A stretch of 64,000 nt of DNA from Rhynchospora pubera (lineage: Eukaryota; Streptophyta; Magnoliopsida; Poales; Cyperaceae). The notes beneath the pieces were generated by a model that saw only the letters and a program-made list of their open reading frames with translations, was not told where the DNA came from and made no database searches. Shown one piece after another: positions 24,301-35,463 of this stretch; position 1 is the first letter of the stretch, and the number at the start of each line of letters is the position of its first letter. The position numbers and the translations under genes are program-made. The stretch covers positions 21,995,501 to 22,059,500 of the forward strand of contig CM051460.1 in assembly GCA_028095005.1 (NCBI GenBank), written 5' to 3'.

Positions 24301-27300
24301 AAAATCCCAGTCATCTCTATGGAAATGAAACCCAATTACTTTTCGTTGGGGCGTAACCCTCTTAGCGACGCGTCTTATCGGAACCCGGATGAGATGATAA
24401 ATGAGCAAGGGCCGGGTCGCCACCCCTTTAGTGGCGCGCCTTATCGGAACCCGGATAAGGTGATAAGTGAGCAAGGGTCGGATCGTCACTCCCTTAGTGG
24501 CGCGCTACATCAGCGCCCGGATGTAGTGGCAAGTAAGCAAGGGTCTTCGCACTTTTCACGACGGGTGCGGGGGGCAAGGAAGATAGTCAGTGAGAGTAGG
24601 ATTCGTTTAGGTAGTTGGAATGTAGGGTCTCTAACGGGAAAGTTAAGAGAGTTAGTGGATACGGCGATTAGGAGGCGTGTGAACATCTTGTGCGTACAAG
24701 AGACAAAGTGGACGGGCCAAAAAGCAAAGGAAGTGGAGAACACCGGTTTCAAGCTGTGGTACACTGGAAAAGAACGGGGCAGGAATGGAGTAGGTATCGT
24801 AATCGACAAGAGCCTTAAGAGTGGAGTTGTCGACGTGCGGAGACAAGGGGATAGGATCATTCTAGTGAAGCTAGTTTTGGGGGACTTAGTTTTGAACGTC
24901 ATTAGTGCTTATGCACCACAAGTAGGACTAAGTGAATCCATCAAAATCCAATTCTGGGAAGATTTAGATGGTATGATTAGAAGTGTGCCAACCACTGAAA
25001 AGTTCTTCATCGGAGGAGACTTCAATGGACATGTAGGTGAAACTAGTGGAGGGTTTGAGAGGGTGCATGGGGGTTTTGGGTATGGCGATAGGAACCAAGA
25101 AGGTGAGGACTTCTTGAACTTGGCCATAGCTTACGACCTCATGATAGCTAACACCTTCTTTAGAAAAAGACAATCCCACTTAGTTACCTTTAGTAGTGCC
25201 CAACACTTTTCCCAAATTGATTTTGTTCTTGCTAGGAGAGATGACAGACGAGCCTGCATGGATTGCAAGGTTATACCTGTGGAATGTGTCGTCTCACAAC
25301 ACAAACTTGTGGTGGCTGATTTTCGCTTTCCGCTGCGTTCTAGAGTAGGTAGAGGCGCTCGAGTTGTGAAGACGAAGTGGTGGAAGCTCAAAGGAGACGT
25401 GTCTCATACTTTTAGGGGCAGAATGATTGAAGAAGGTCCGTGGAAAGCAGGTGAAGAAGCAAACAAGATGTGGGAAGATATGTCAGCTAGCATTCAAAAG
25501 GTAGCTACGGAAGTGCTTGGAGTTACTAGAGGAAGCAACCGCGAACCCAAAGATACGTGGTGGTGGAACGACGAAGTGCAGAAAGCTATTAAAGAAAAGA
25601 AAGAATGCTACAAACGCTTGCACCATGACAAGACCGACGACAATGCGCAGAAGTACAAATTGGCCAAGAAGAATGCAAAGAAAGCTGTGAGCGAAGCAAG
25701 AGGTCGGGCTTATGAGGATCTATACCAGAAGCTGAGTACGAAGGAGGGTGAGAAGGACGTGTATAAGATAGCCAAGCTTCGAGATAGGAAGACGAGAGAC
25801 TTAAACCAAGTGAAGTGCATCAAGGACGAGACTGATAGGCTTTTAGTGAGGGACGACGAGATCAAGAATAGGTGGAAGGATTACTTCAACAAGTTATTCA
25901 ATGGAGAGGATGACGACTTAGGAATTGTGTTGAACGACTCCTTTGATGACTCCAATAGACGTTTTGTTAGGAGAATTCAAGAGTCCGAGGTGAAAGAAGC
26001 CTTAAAACGAATGAAAGTAGGTAAGGCTCTAGGACCTGATAACATACCAATCGAAGTATGGAGGTGCCTCGGAGATGTGGCTGTAGTTTGGTTAACCAAA
26101 CTATTCAATAGCATTTTCCGATCAAATAGGATGCCAGATGCGTGGAGGAGAAGCACTCTAGTACCAATCTTCAAGAATAAAGGGGATGCTCAAAGCTGTA
26201 CAAACTATAGAGGAATTAAGCTTATGAGTCATACAATGAAGCTTTGGGAGAGAGTGATAGAACATCGTTTGAGACGGATGACAAACGTTTCGAAAAACCA
26301 ATTTGGTTTTATGCCTGGGAGGTCAACCATGGAGGCCATCTTCCTAATAAGGCAATTGATGGAGAGATATCGGGAGCGAAAGAAGGATCTACATATGGTT
26401 TTCATTGATTTGGAGAAAGCATACGACAAAGTGCCAAGGAAAGTTATGTGGTGGGCACTAGAAAAGAAGAAAGTCCCCACAAAGTATGTTACCCTCATCC
26501 AAGACATGTATGATGGTGCCGTTACTTGCATCAGGACATGTGATAGTGTAACTAGTGACTTTCCTATTAAAATAGGACTACATCAGGGATCAGCTTTGAG
26601 CCCGTATATTTTTGCCTTAGTGATGGATGAGATCACGAAGGATATACAGGGAGAGATTCTTGGTGTATGCTCTTTGCGGACGATGTGGTGTTAGTCGATG
26701 AGAGTAGGACGGAGGTTGATAGGAAATTGGAATTGTGGAGACGAACTCTAGAGTCCAAAGGGTTTACGCTTAGTAGAACTAAGACGGAGTATATGGGGTG
26801 TGAGTTTAGTGGGATACGACCAGTGGACGGAGATGTCTGTCTAGACGGGCAGGTAGTACCTACGAAAGATACTTTTCGATATTTAGGGTCGATGCTGCAG
26901 AGCGATGGCGAGATAGATGAAGATGTTAGTCACAGGATAAGAGCGGGGTGGGTGAAATGACGACAAGCATCAGGCGTCCTATGCGATAAGAAAGTCCCGC
27001 AGAAGCTAAAAGGCAAGTTCTACAGGACAGCGATTAGACCTGCGATGTTGTATGGCGCAGAATGTTGGGCTACTAAAAGACGACATGTCCAGAAGATGAG
27101 TGTAGCTGAGATGCGTATGTTGAGGTGGATCTGCGGTCACACGAGGAAAGATCGGATTAGAAATGATGACATACGAGATATGGTTGGGGTCGCACCAATA
27201 GAGGAGAAGTTGATCCAACATCGTTTGAGATGGTTTGGACATATCCAACGCAGACCTCCAGAGGCACCGGTACGTATCGGAATTCTTAATCATTTCGAGA

Positions 27301-29519
27301 ACACCCGGAGGGGGAGAGGGAGACCAAGATTGACATGGGAAGAAGCGGTGAAAAGAGACCTTAAAGAATGGAACGTCTTCAAGGAGTTGGCGATCGATAG
27401 GAGCGCTTGGAAGTTAGCAATTCATGTACCGGAGCCATGACGTAGGAACTTAGGGGTAGGAGCGATGCCATAGGTTTGTAGGTCCCTCTATTAGGTCACG
27501 GTCGAGGTCTAGGTTTTTACTATTACTATTATTATTAGAGGTATTATTATTAGTATGGCTAGTCTTACTATTAGTATTTTTTATTTTTTTATTTTTTTTT
27601 CTTGGATGTGTTCTCTTGTTGGGTTTCTTTCTAGCCTACCCCAACTTGTTTGGGACAAAAGGCTTAGTTGTTGTTGTTGTTGTTGTTGTTGATTATCAAC
27701 ACAATTTTGGTATAAAAACTCACAATTTTCATAGGTTATAATCTGATGAGTTGATTTGTTATGTAGAATGCACTGACGGACTCTGAGCGCGTCACCATGC
27801 CATCAATTAATGAGTACTGGAAGCCACTTGCAGAAGATGTAAGTGCCTCTATTCATGGCTGCAGTACCAAGGACCAGTATATATATACAAAGCTGTACTG
27901 GACACACATCTGTCAGGCAAATAACATTTCTCTTAGTGATACGGTTGACTGAGGGCTTTATTAAGGGTTTTAAATAGGAAGTTTGCCAATATGCACCACC
28001 AGGTCACACAAGTCAGTCAGTTTGCAACAGATGCTTTTTGAAAAAATATATAAATTTATATATAACAAAATTTGTTTAATTTCCTTATGCATTATTATTA
28101 ATTGTTCTTCCTTATGGTCTATAATCAGATGGATCCAACATCTGGGATTGAAGCAGAATATCACCATAAGAACAACCGAGTAAGTTACAAAACTTTGGCA
28201 GTCTTTACTTGTCTTTGCATTACAAGTCAAAGGATGTTAAATAGCTTAACTCTTAAGTCAATGACTCAATGTTTAATGGCTCTTGAAACAGGTGTACTGT
28301 TGGAAAGGGCTCCGGTTTTCAGCAAAACAGGATTTGGAAAGTTTTTGTCGGGTATGGTTCAATTGCATTATTTTTCCTTTGTATTTACAAGCTTTGTTCA
28401 GGAATTTTAACCAAAAAATACTTTCTAATGATTTGTGCTATAATTATAGTACTCTGAGCTAGGAATTGGGATTGAAGGGGTGGTACCACCAGAGTTGTTA
28501 CCATCAGATGTCCGCACCAAGTTGCATGCTAGAAACAGTGAGAAAAATAAGCGGGCAAAAAAGGAAGAAACTAAAGGTCCCACAACTCAGCCTGAAGAGC
28601 CCCAGGTGCGTGAATATAGCAACTTTTTTTTCTCTTTAACCTTTGCATGTATTGCATCCCGATACAGCAAAAGTAGTGAGTAATAGCAAGTGGTACTTTA
28701 AAGTACCTTTTTGGTATTTTTTTAGTTTCCATATATCATTCTTAAGGTTAGTAAGAGTAAGGCAAATTTTTTCAGTTGAAAGATTAAAAAAGTTTACACT
28801 GGGTTCTATTAGGCCTGTGAACTTTCTTATCTGTAGTTCAAAAACAAGTCAGCCTCTTCCATTAAAGAAAAAGATATTGCATCATGTCATCAATGACCTG
28901 AGTTCCTCACCAGCATCCGTTCATAACTAGTGTGCACATGAGCACCATCTCATGGATAGACTCTTAACCCACTGCCACGCTATTGCTGCATGAATTATCA
29001 CCACATCTACCCTTGACAGTGCAGTAATGAGTGATAATGGAAGGTCAGTCTTGCTTGCAGCAAGGGAAGCCCTAGGGTTGGACCCAAAAGAAAATCTGGA
29101 GTCTTAAAATCCTGTGCTGGCAGTACGAAAAATTTTACTGATGAGGCACCTCAATTTTTTTCATTTTGAGTTGGGGCTTGATGCCTGGTACATTACGATA
29201 TGCTGTGTTTCTCCTATTGTGTTAAATTGGGGGGTTCTTGTAGGCTTATTCTAAAGTTCTAGTACTTATTTATCAAGCCTTTCGCATTCTTTGTGCCCCC
29301 TTGTTAACTTGTTTAGAATTCTGCTCTCTTTTAATTACATTTTAGGTTGCTACACCCATTGAAGCAGATGGTGGTGGTAGTGCTGGTGAATTGGAGGAAG
29401 GAGAAGCATTGATGGATTCTGACACAACGGAGCCACAAAAGCAGAGCCCCACTGAGGTAGAGTCAAGACAAGAAGCTGAAACTGATATAGAAGGGAATAT
29501 AAAAGTAGAAGTTGTGTAA
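18355..29519 (+). CDS. THO1: THO complex subunit 1 (HPR1/THOC1 orthologue)
   Basis: A core subunit of the nuclear THO/TREX complex, which couples transcription to mRNA packaging and export and, in plants, affects small-RNA pathways. Twenty-one coding exons were read: 18355-18468, 18925-19008, 19124-19198, 20481-20553, 20641-20786, 20888-20959, 21067-21139, 21216-21281, 21381-21427, 22021-22092, 22175-22303, 22413-22478, 22869-22910, 22990-23106, 23234-23316, 23406-23472, 27767-27838, 28129-28179, 28292-28351, 28450-28605, 29346-29519. They join in phase into 612 aa, close to Arabidopsis THO1. Hallmarks in order are PPENFAL, QDENQLLEN, GHVEGGVIFQLLEDLTEMST, FCGRILMFLAHFFPLSER, GVFNTSNETKYE, LKDPSFRRHILLQCL, KGKEFLQSVEHILEREKNW, RWRLGNKEL and an acidic low-complexity C-terminus. 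Intron 3 contains nested DNA elements. Intron 16 (about 4.3 kb) contains a sense-oriented LINE. The first 38 residues are the least certain part. Confidence 0.93.
19292..20276. mobile_element. Tourist/Harbinger-like MITE interrupted by a second element (THO1 intron 3)
   Basis: The outer ends pair: the left end GGGTATGTTTGGTAGTGTGC matches the reverse complement of the right end, GGCTATGTTTGGCACACC, and an AACA block follows in both arms. The flanking triplets are TTA and GTA, a decayed 3-bp duplication. Without the inner insertion the element would be about 230 bp, a normal MITE size. No coding capacity. Confidence 0.65.
19383..20130. mobile_element. hAT-like non-autonomous element nested in the MITE
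   Basis: A 748-bp insertion with ends CTATGTTACTCGG and CTGGATAC...GTAACATAG, flanked by a perfect 8-bp repeat GTTCCCAC (19375-19382 and 20131-20138). Eight-base duplications point to the hAT superfamily. Both subterminal parts are rich in GTGCG and CGATACG words, and the middle is very AT-rich. It sits inside the outer MITE, so it is the younger insertion. No transposase is present. Confidence 0.8.
23143..23218. repeat. Perfect 38-bp tandem duplication in THO1 intron 14
   Basis: Two identical 38-base units, 23143-23180 and 23181-23218, each beginning TAAAGGTGTAAGG. They end 15 bases before exon 15 (starts 23234), so the duplication lies in the branch-point and acceptor region. Perfect identity suggests it is recent. 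Confidence 0.95.
23939..24560 (+). repeat. Two tandem 311-bp 5' units of the LINE
   Basis: The units start at about 23939 and 24250 with CAAGCCCGGGTAAAAGGAGG and each run to CACTTTTCAC. They are nearly identical (one C/T difference seen in the first 60 bases). Each carries an ATG and an open frame, so the second unit supplies the first ~80 residues of the long frame. Repeated 5' units recall promoter monomers of some mammalian LINEs. Here they may reflect template jumping or a functional leader. Confidence 0.9.
24319..27440 (+). pseudogene. LINE polyprotein (endonuclease + reverse transcriptase), broken twice
   Basis: Residues about 95-340 form an exonuclease-endonuclease-phosphatase fold: SWNVGSL, CVQETKW, GGDFNGHVG, SQIDFVLARR and SQHKLVVADF hold the expected catalytic residues. 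The reverse transcriptase follows with KALGPDNIP, NYRGIKL, GFMPGRST, VFIDLEKAYDKVP and LHQGSALSP. The first frame stops at 26694 because one base is missing near 26659. The catalytic FADD motif resumes in the next frame (26667 on). A TGA at 26958-26960 interrupts that frame where relatives have Trp (before RQASG). The frame then continues to 27440 through a C-terminal region with MLYGAECWA and LRWFGHIQRRP. Two single-base lesions suggest fairly recent inactivation. Confidence 0.9.
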
Positions 29520-30126
29520 TAGGCCGGTTTAGTTTAAGAAAGAATTGTATAATTCGTTAAGCGGCTCTCTCTCGCTGTCCATTTCTATTTATAGTAATTT
29601 AGAAAGGACGCTAATTTATGTTTGATTTTATTTATATACTTTTCTCTTTTAGGAATGGTTAGCGTATGGTCTGCTATAATATTAGGTACGCTTTTGTTGA
29701 TTTTAGGATACATTGAATTCCTTTTGTAAAATTGTATCATGTCCCTAGGTTGTAGTTATAAAAAATTTATGTTATGAGTTATGACCCCAAGTGTCTTAAA
29801 TTTATTGAAAATTTGATGTTTATGAGGTGCGTTTTTTATTTGAGCTGTTTGCTATTGACCTTATCCTTTCCATCTATATCAAAACCGTTCGGGTATCATG
29901 CTAATGTCTTGCAATTATAGATTAGTGTGTGTGCCTATATATACAATGATGACAATTTTAGGTGGTGGGATAGCATCACCAGCATGGAATTATCTCAAAA
30001 AATTGTTCGGTAGTGTTGGGAATTTGTACATGTTGGAAGGAACACTGCTGGTTGTGGGGTTCAGTGGAGACCAGCATTATCCCTACTATATTCTGTGGTT
30101 AGTGATTGACACTTCTGTTGTGCACA

Positions 30127-30187
30127 ACAGCGCCAATAGATTTTTTATTATTATTTTTTTTTTTTTGACGAAACAGCACCAATAGAT
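30127..30187. repeat. T-rich micro-insertion between 15-bp direct repeats
   Basis: ACAGCGCCAATAGAT at 30127-30141 recurs as ACAGCACCAATAGAT at 30173-30187. The 31 bases between them are T-rich with a few other bases (TTTTTATTATTA... then GACGAA). This looks like a minus-strand retroposon truncated almost to its A-tail, with its target-site duplication. Confidence 0.6.
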
Positions 30188-31043
30188 AGATTCCATGATA
30201 GTGCATGCCTACAATTGCCTGGTTGAATTGCACTTTCCTCTAATATTTTCTTTTCTTATTTCATTTTATAAGGTCCTAGGATAATTTTACATTTTTTCCC
30301 CTTTAACGAAAAAGTTGGTGGTGATTAGGGGAGTTGAGTAAATAAAGTTTACTGTGACGAATTATTGTTTATGTTACAGAGGCAAACCATGCACTGTAAA
30401 TTGCAAAGTCAAGCATCCTACCTTGTAAGTTGTAACCTTGGTAAATACTCAAAAATTTTCAATTCTGTAGGGACATCATCATGTGCAGACATGTGATGAA
30501 CTACAAATTTACTGGAGTAAACTCCAGTGTTCATATTAATTATAAACTAAAAAAAAGGTCACTGTAAAAAAGTCACCATCTTCTAGTTAAAAAAGTCTCC
30601 ACCTAAAAAACGTGATAACATTTGCCTGATAATTATGGTTCACTAGATTTCATTTTCTTACTATATTGTTAATTGTGGTTGTGGACTTGGAAAAAATAAA
30701 ACCTGGGAAGACTCAAAAATATGAATCTTCAACTTCACTACATTTGAAAAACTAAAAAAAGAAATCCCCAATTGGGCGGGTCAACTTCAGTGAGAAGACC
30801 ATATTGTACGATATCCACCACTTAATAGACCCGGCTCATTGGTTTTACCATAAACCGAGAAAACGCCAACCACAAAATCCAAGATTTCGGGCCAGATTTC
30901 CTCATTAAACCATCCCCAAATAATTCCCGTCCCAATCAACTGAAATGTCGACCCCACCACTTAAAAAAGCCCTCCGACTCCGACTGTCACTTCCCCCCAT
31001 AATAAATAGATTAAACCACGAAAAGCTATTGAGGAACCGGTCG

Positions 31044-31050
31044 TATAAAA
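31044..31050 (+). promoter_or_regulatory. Possible TATA box of the small membrane protein gene
   Basis: TATAAAA lies about 180 bases before the ATG, a plausible distance for a plant gene with a leader of around 150 bases. The leader between them becomes CT-rich. Position and sequence are the only support. Confidence 0.4.
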
Positions 31051-31230
31051 TCTGAAGATGTAATGTAGAAGCCCGAAATTAACCAATTAACCAAAGAAGA
31101 AATAGAAATAGAAATCGCCTTTCCCGACCAGATCAAGTCAAACAAATTACAATCTCTCTCTTCCGAACCCTCACCGACAAATTATTATTACCTCTTTCTC
31201 TCCTCTCTCTTTCTCCAATCGATTCTGGCC

Positions 31231-31824
31231 ATGGCGATTCCTGCCACCGCCTCCGCCTCTCTCCTCCTCGTCGTCGCCACCATCATCGCTCTCTCCGTCC
31301 CCATCTCCGCCCGACCCGGCCGTCCCTTTCACCCCTGCAACACGCTCCTCATCTCCTACTCCTTCACCTCCTTCTCCTCCTCCGAAACCTCCGAATCCAA
31401 CTCCGACGGATCCTTGGCCTCCCGCCAGCCTTCGACTTTCATCACCGTGTATCGCATCATCTCCCCCTTCCACGTGTCACGCCACCTACCCCAACCCTCA
31501 GAGATTGACCGGCCGATCCCCAGCCAGAGCCAGCGGGACGTTGCGCCTCTCGCTTCCTCTCTTCAAGATCGTGCCAGAGATATCCTTGCCGTCGCCGCTG
31601 GTCTCCTCTTCGGTGTCGGTTGCGGGGCCCTCACTGCGGCGACCTTGTACTTCCTCTTTGCCGTGGCGACTAATCGCCATGTCATCCTTGGTGGCTCCCA
31701 CTATGAGGATGAGGAAGAGGAGGATGAGTACGATGAGATTCCCAGCCCGAAGAAAGGAGCCTATGTTGCTGTTCCTGTGGTAGAGACCGACGTGGCGACG
31801 AAAGACGGGTATGCAAAAAATTAG
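31231..31824 (+). CDS. Small secretory-pathway membrane protein, unknown function
   Basis: A single-exon gene of 197 codons. I do not recognise a named family. The frame is GC-rich and codon-like, the leader is plausible, and the protein layout is coherent. Residues 1-27 form a signal peptide, with likely cleavage after PISA. A conserved-looking GRPFHPCNTLLISYS stretch follows, then a Ser/Thr-rich lumenal or extracellular part. One membrane segment lies at about 119-147 (rich in Ala, Gly and Leu). A short cytosolic tail has an acidic run (YEDEEEEDEYDE) and a Pro-Ser-Pro-Lys-Lys site. This predicts a type I single-pass protein. The downstream ATG-rich frames at 31505 and on the minus strand are shadows. 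The gene stands alone between THO1 and CKX. Confidence 0.8.
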   Translation: MAIPATASASLLLVVATIIALSVPISARPGRPFHPCNTLLISYSFTSFSSSETSESNSDGSLASRQPSTFITVYRIISPFHVSRHLPQPSEIDRPIPSQSQRDVAPLASSLQDRARDILAVAAGLLFGVGCGALTAATLYFLFAVATNRHVILGGSHYEDEEEEDEYDEIPSPKKGAYVAVPVVETDVATKDGYAKN

Positions 31825-33320
31825 TGTTTGGTTTGTGCTGGATGGGGGGTTGTTACTTGTTAGTTGTCATGCTTCATATGTGTGATTATTAGGTCAAAAT
31901 AATTATATCTTGTGTGAGTTTGTGTGGTGCTTGTATGGAATTGAGTTCTGACTCGATTTTACGTGAAACAGATGTTCATTTGATGATACCCCTGATATGA
32001 AGTGGTGGTATTCATACTGTGTTTTGCCTGTCTAATCAATGGCTAAATGTTATGGAATGAACTATATAATTTCATATGTAGTTGTAACCGTAAGAGTTTA
32101 TCCACCCATGTTGGGGCTCAGTTAATTAGGATGAATAAGAGCTGCAATTGGGCTTGTCGGGTGCTTCGCTGTTCTTACCATAAGATAGTTTACCCTTCTG
32201 TTCTTGATTAACTAGACTGCTTATTCCATCTGTAAACTGTTTTGAAATACTAATTTTGCTCTACCTCAATTTGGTCTGTGAAGCTTTTTCAAAAGAGCAG
32301 CATGGTCCTTTTTGAGCTAAACTGATATTCCTGGTGTGGTTGGTTAAGTTTCGTCTTTCTTGGACAATGGACATTATCCAAAAAGATAGTTAAAACATTG
32401 TGCAGAAACTTCCCGAGCAAACTAGAGCGCTTAGGTTGTTGTAATGATTACATTTTCATGCCTTTTGATATGAACTTTATATATTGTAATATCATAGATG
32501 GAACAATTTAAATGATAAGATTGAACTGTAGAATTTTGGTAAATGGCTTGCTTCTTGGATGTCATCTGATTTCTGTTGTTCTTGCTACAGTCCCAAATCT
32601 TGAGAAAGAGGGAAATCAATGGAAAAGTTATTTACTATGGAACAACCTGAGGATGAAAGAAAAGTTCCTTCTCATTGTCTTTTATCATATGAAGTTGTTC
32701 TTGTCTCTCTTTTTTTCCTTCTCACTCGTCAGTTTAGCTGGGTTCTCCTTGTGAGATTCTTTTCATTGACAATAACGGGGCTTTGAGGGGATGGATTTTT
32801 TATGGATCTGTTCCTTTCCATCTTCATTACCTCTAATAATGTAGACTTTCTTCCAACCGTGTTAAAACATTAAACATGCTACATGGTGATGTTACATTAG
32901 AATTTAGACAGATGAGACTATATTGTTCTTTATTTTTTGTTAGCTTAAGAACAAAAATTGATTCTGTGAATAGTAGTGTGATTTGATTGATGTTGTCCAA
33001 ATAGTTTTGGACCAAATGCATATGCATGTTGTAATTTGGTTTGAGTGCTTCAGACAGTTGCTGTTGCTCGTTATTGGCTTTAATAGGCATTTATAGTACA
33101 ATTAGTTGCCTGGTCGAGTCCTTTGATTTTATCAACTGAATTGACCTTTATGTTGTTTAGTTTGCTGACAATAATGGGAGTAGTATTGAGCTGAGAATCA
33201 GTTGAATACCAAATTGCAATTCTAATGCAAAGCATGAAATTTAATTTTGATAGTGTATAAATAGTTTGTGGTGTGTTTTTTACTTCGGGAGTTGTTCTTC
33301 AAAATAAATAGGACTGATTT
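31825..33320. other. 3' flank and intergenic sequence
   Basis: The first part is presumably 3'UTR. Beyond about 32100 the sequence is T-rich without a convincing frame, repeat or element. The short frames near 32512-32754 lack coding character. Confidence 0.4.
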
Positions 33321-33332
33321 TCCCTTGAAAAT

Positions 33333-34236
33333 AAATCAGTTATATACCCCTCAAATCTTGTCTAATTGAAAATATCCCCCTTCAATTTTTAAATTTGGAT
33401 ATATCCCTTTCTATTCATAATAAATGTAGATATTTGCCCTTTTAATTAATTATTAATGATTTTGAAATTCTGAAAATTCTATTTGGACGAAAATATCCTC
33501 AGTTGCTCTGACGTTTCATCTTTCCAAAAGACTTTTCGCCTAATTTTTACTTGTTATATGGAAAAGAAAGATATGATAGGAGACTCCAAGCATCCCCTTT
33601 CCTCCAAACTTTCTTCTCAGACCCATTTTGCTTGAAACCTCATAACCCCAAACAAATCGCTTGAACTATTTTCAAATCCGTATCTTCACTTCTTTGTGAA
33701 CTTAAATTTTTTCATGCCTCCTAGTTTTGTGTCTTAACAGAGTTACACATTAGCGATGGTACTATGTTCCTTCATTATTTCATCTGTTTGAGAGATCTCT
33801 CAAGTCAAATGTAATTTTGTTGCTCCTCAAATGGTTGGATTTCCGTGTCTTGGAGATTAAATGCCAGTCCGTACTCACCTATCTCCTCTCTTACTGATAC
33901 AAAGATGCCACTAGCTATTACTTGAACATATAGTCGATAAATGCAATAACAGCAATATCTCCTCTCTTATTGGTGTAAAGATGCCACCAAGTACGAATTT
34001 GGCTTTTCAATTTACGATTGAAAAGTTTGTATATTGAGAACGTCAGTAAATAACTTTGCAGAGGGCATTTTTGTCTACAATTTAGTAAATTGAATTTTTA
34101 GAATTTCAAAATCATTAAAATTAATAAAAGGGCAAATATCTATATTTATTATGAATAGAAGGGGATATATCCAAATTTAACGATTGAAGGGGGATATTTC
34201 CAATTAGACAAGATTTGAGGGGTATAGGATTGATTT
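33333..34236. mobile_element. Mutator-like element with ~150-bp inverted arms
   Basis: The left arm (about 33333-33483) and right arm (about 34090-34236) are inverted copies with high identity. For example, TACCCCTCAAATCTTGTCTA occurs in the left arm and its complement in the right. The flanks TCCCTTGAAAAT (33321-33332) and TCTCTTGAAAAC (34237-34248) match at 10 of 12 positions, consistent with an aged 9-11 bp duplication. Long arms and this duplication length suggest the Mutator superfamily. The interior of about 600 bp shows no gene. Confidence 0.7.
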
Positions 34237-34424
34237 TCTCTTGAAAACATGCCCCTTGAGGGGTACTGTACTGTGCTGCATTTGAACATCAAATTTATCG
34301 TTGCATAAAGAACCCACTTTTGACTAGACAATAATTTTTGTCAGCAACTAATTTTCTTTCTATATGAAACTTGTAATATTGAGATTATAGTGGACAATAC
34401 ATGTGCCTGACAAGAAAGAGTAGT

Positions 34425-34482
34425 ATTCAGTATTCTTCTTTTTTTTTTTTTTTTTTTGAAGATTGTAGTCAGATTCAGTATT
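34425..34482. repeat. T-rich micro-insertion between 10-bp direct repeats
   Basis: ATTCAGTATT at 34425-34434 is repeated at 34473-34482. Between them is CTTC, a run of more than 15 T, and GAAGATTGTAGTCAG. It resembles a reverse-oriented retroposon remnant consisting of tail plus a few bases. Confidence 0.5.
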
Positions 34483-35027
34483 GGGTACGTGGTTTATTTC
34501 TGCTGGTATTCGCATCTCAAAATGGTACATCTATCGTAGGTAAGGATTAGTAGCCTGTTTGAGCTATTAATCTTAATTTCGCGGGGTCGATCATTCAATA
34601 AGTCGTAATGTAGTTTTAATAATCGGGTCACTATTACATAGTTGTATCAAGTTTAAAGGCCGTGAGGCCGTGAGGTCTTATTTTGGGTCATTACTGTTCA
34701 ACTTCAGATGCTTTCTGAGTTCTGACGCTAGTAACCTGGTATAGAATTGCTATTCTGAGCCCTAAACGAAACGCTTCATAGACCTGAAGTGGACCAAGCA
34801 CCACATAAAGCCCAAGCCCTAACAAAAAGGATGGAACTTTCTCAAATTTTTCGTAGATACCGGATAAAGGTATTTTTGTTTTCTGTAGCTTATAGACTTG
34901 TAGTTCGATTGAGGAATCTGTCGTTCGTGACTATTCTTTCGGTTCAAAGTCTGGATTTAAAGGATGATCGATTGAAACTTAACAGATTTAGCCGTTATTT
35001 AAAACTGATAAAGTTTAGATGAAACCA

Positions 35028-35319
35028 TAGGAATTGGTTAAGACCATCCTATAAATTTCATCATCTTTCATCATTTTCAGTGGGAACACGTTTTTGGTCC
35101 CCACTGTTTGAATATTTTCGATCCCCACTATTGCTCTCTCTCCCATCCTTTCTATTTTTGGTCCCCACAGTTTCTTTTCCTCTCATACTTTCCTATTTCG
35201 GTCCCTACTATTTCTCTCCCTCCCATCTTCCAAAAAAAAAAAAAAAAATTAAAACGTGTTCCCACCGGGAATAATGGAGATGATGAATCTTGGGATGATT
35301 CTTATCACCTCTAATCCTA
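35028..35319. mobile_element. Foldback/MITE-like element with a GGTCCCCAC-type interior
   Basis: Inverted arms of about 55-60 bp can be aligned from both ends. The strongest parts are TTCATCATCT and GTGGGAACACGTTTT on the left, with complements AAAACGTGTTCCCAC and AGATGATGAA on the right. The interior repeats a loose motif GGTCCCCACTRTTT four times and ends in an A-run. No clear target-site duplication, so the class is undecided. Confidence 0.5.
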
Positions 35320-35463
35320 ACCTTAAAAATCAAACCTAGCACATACTGCAACTTGTACGTTTTGTCTTTTTCCCCCTTAAAAGTAAATACTATCAGAAAG
35401 ATAGATTATTTAGTTGAGTAGAATTTGCAACAATGTGCCTTAATTTTCAGTTCAAATATACCC

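Larger units (their letters stand above)
23874..27704 (+). mobile_element. RTE-type LINE, nearly full length, in THO1 intron 16
   Basis: A non-LTR retrotransposon flanked by a perfect 17-bp repeat GTTGATTATCAACACAA (23874-23890 and 27688-27704), the mark of target-primed reverse transcription. The 5' end holds two tandem copies of a 311-bp unit. A single long reading frame carries an apurinic-type endonuclease followed by a reverse transcriptase. The 3' end is a short (TTG)n tail instead of poly(A), preceded by a CCTACCCCAACTTGTTTGGG box, a combination familiar from plant RTE-clade elements. It lies in the same orientation as THO1 and enlarges that intron by about 3.8 kb. Confidence 0.93.
29520..31230. 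other. Intergenic region between THO1 and the small membrane protein gene
   Basis: The start is THO1 3'UTR and the end is the CT-rich leader of the next gene. A 95-codon frame at 29898-30185 has no recognisable features. One T-rich micro-insertion lies at 30127-30187. Nothing else is seen. Confidence 0.4.

Noticed and set aside
27045..27440. Separate 131-codon gene after the LINE
   Set aside because: It is the C-terminal part of the LINE polyprotein, separated only by a premature stop at 26958-26960.
29898..30185. 95-codon frame downstream of THO1
   Set aside because: No motif, runs into a T-rich micro-insertion, and no gene context.
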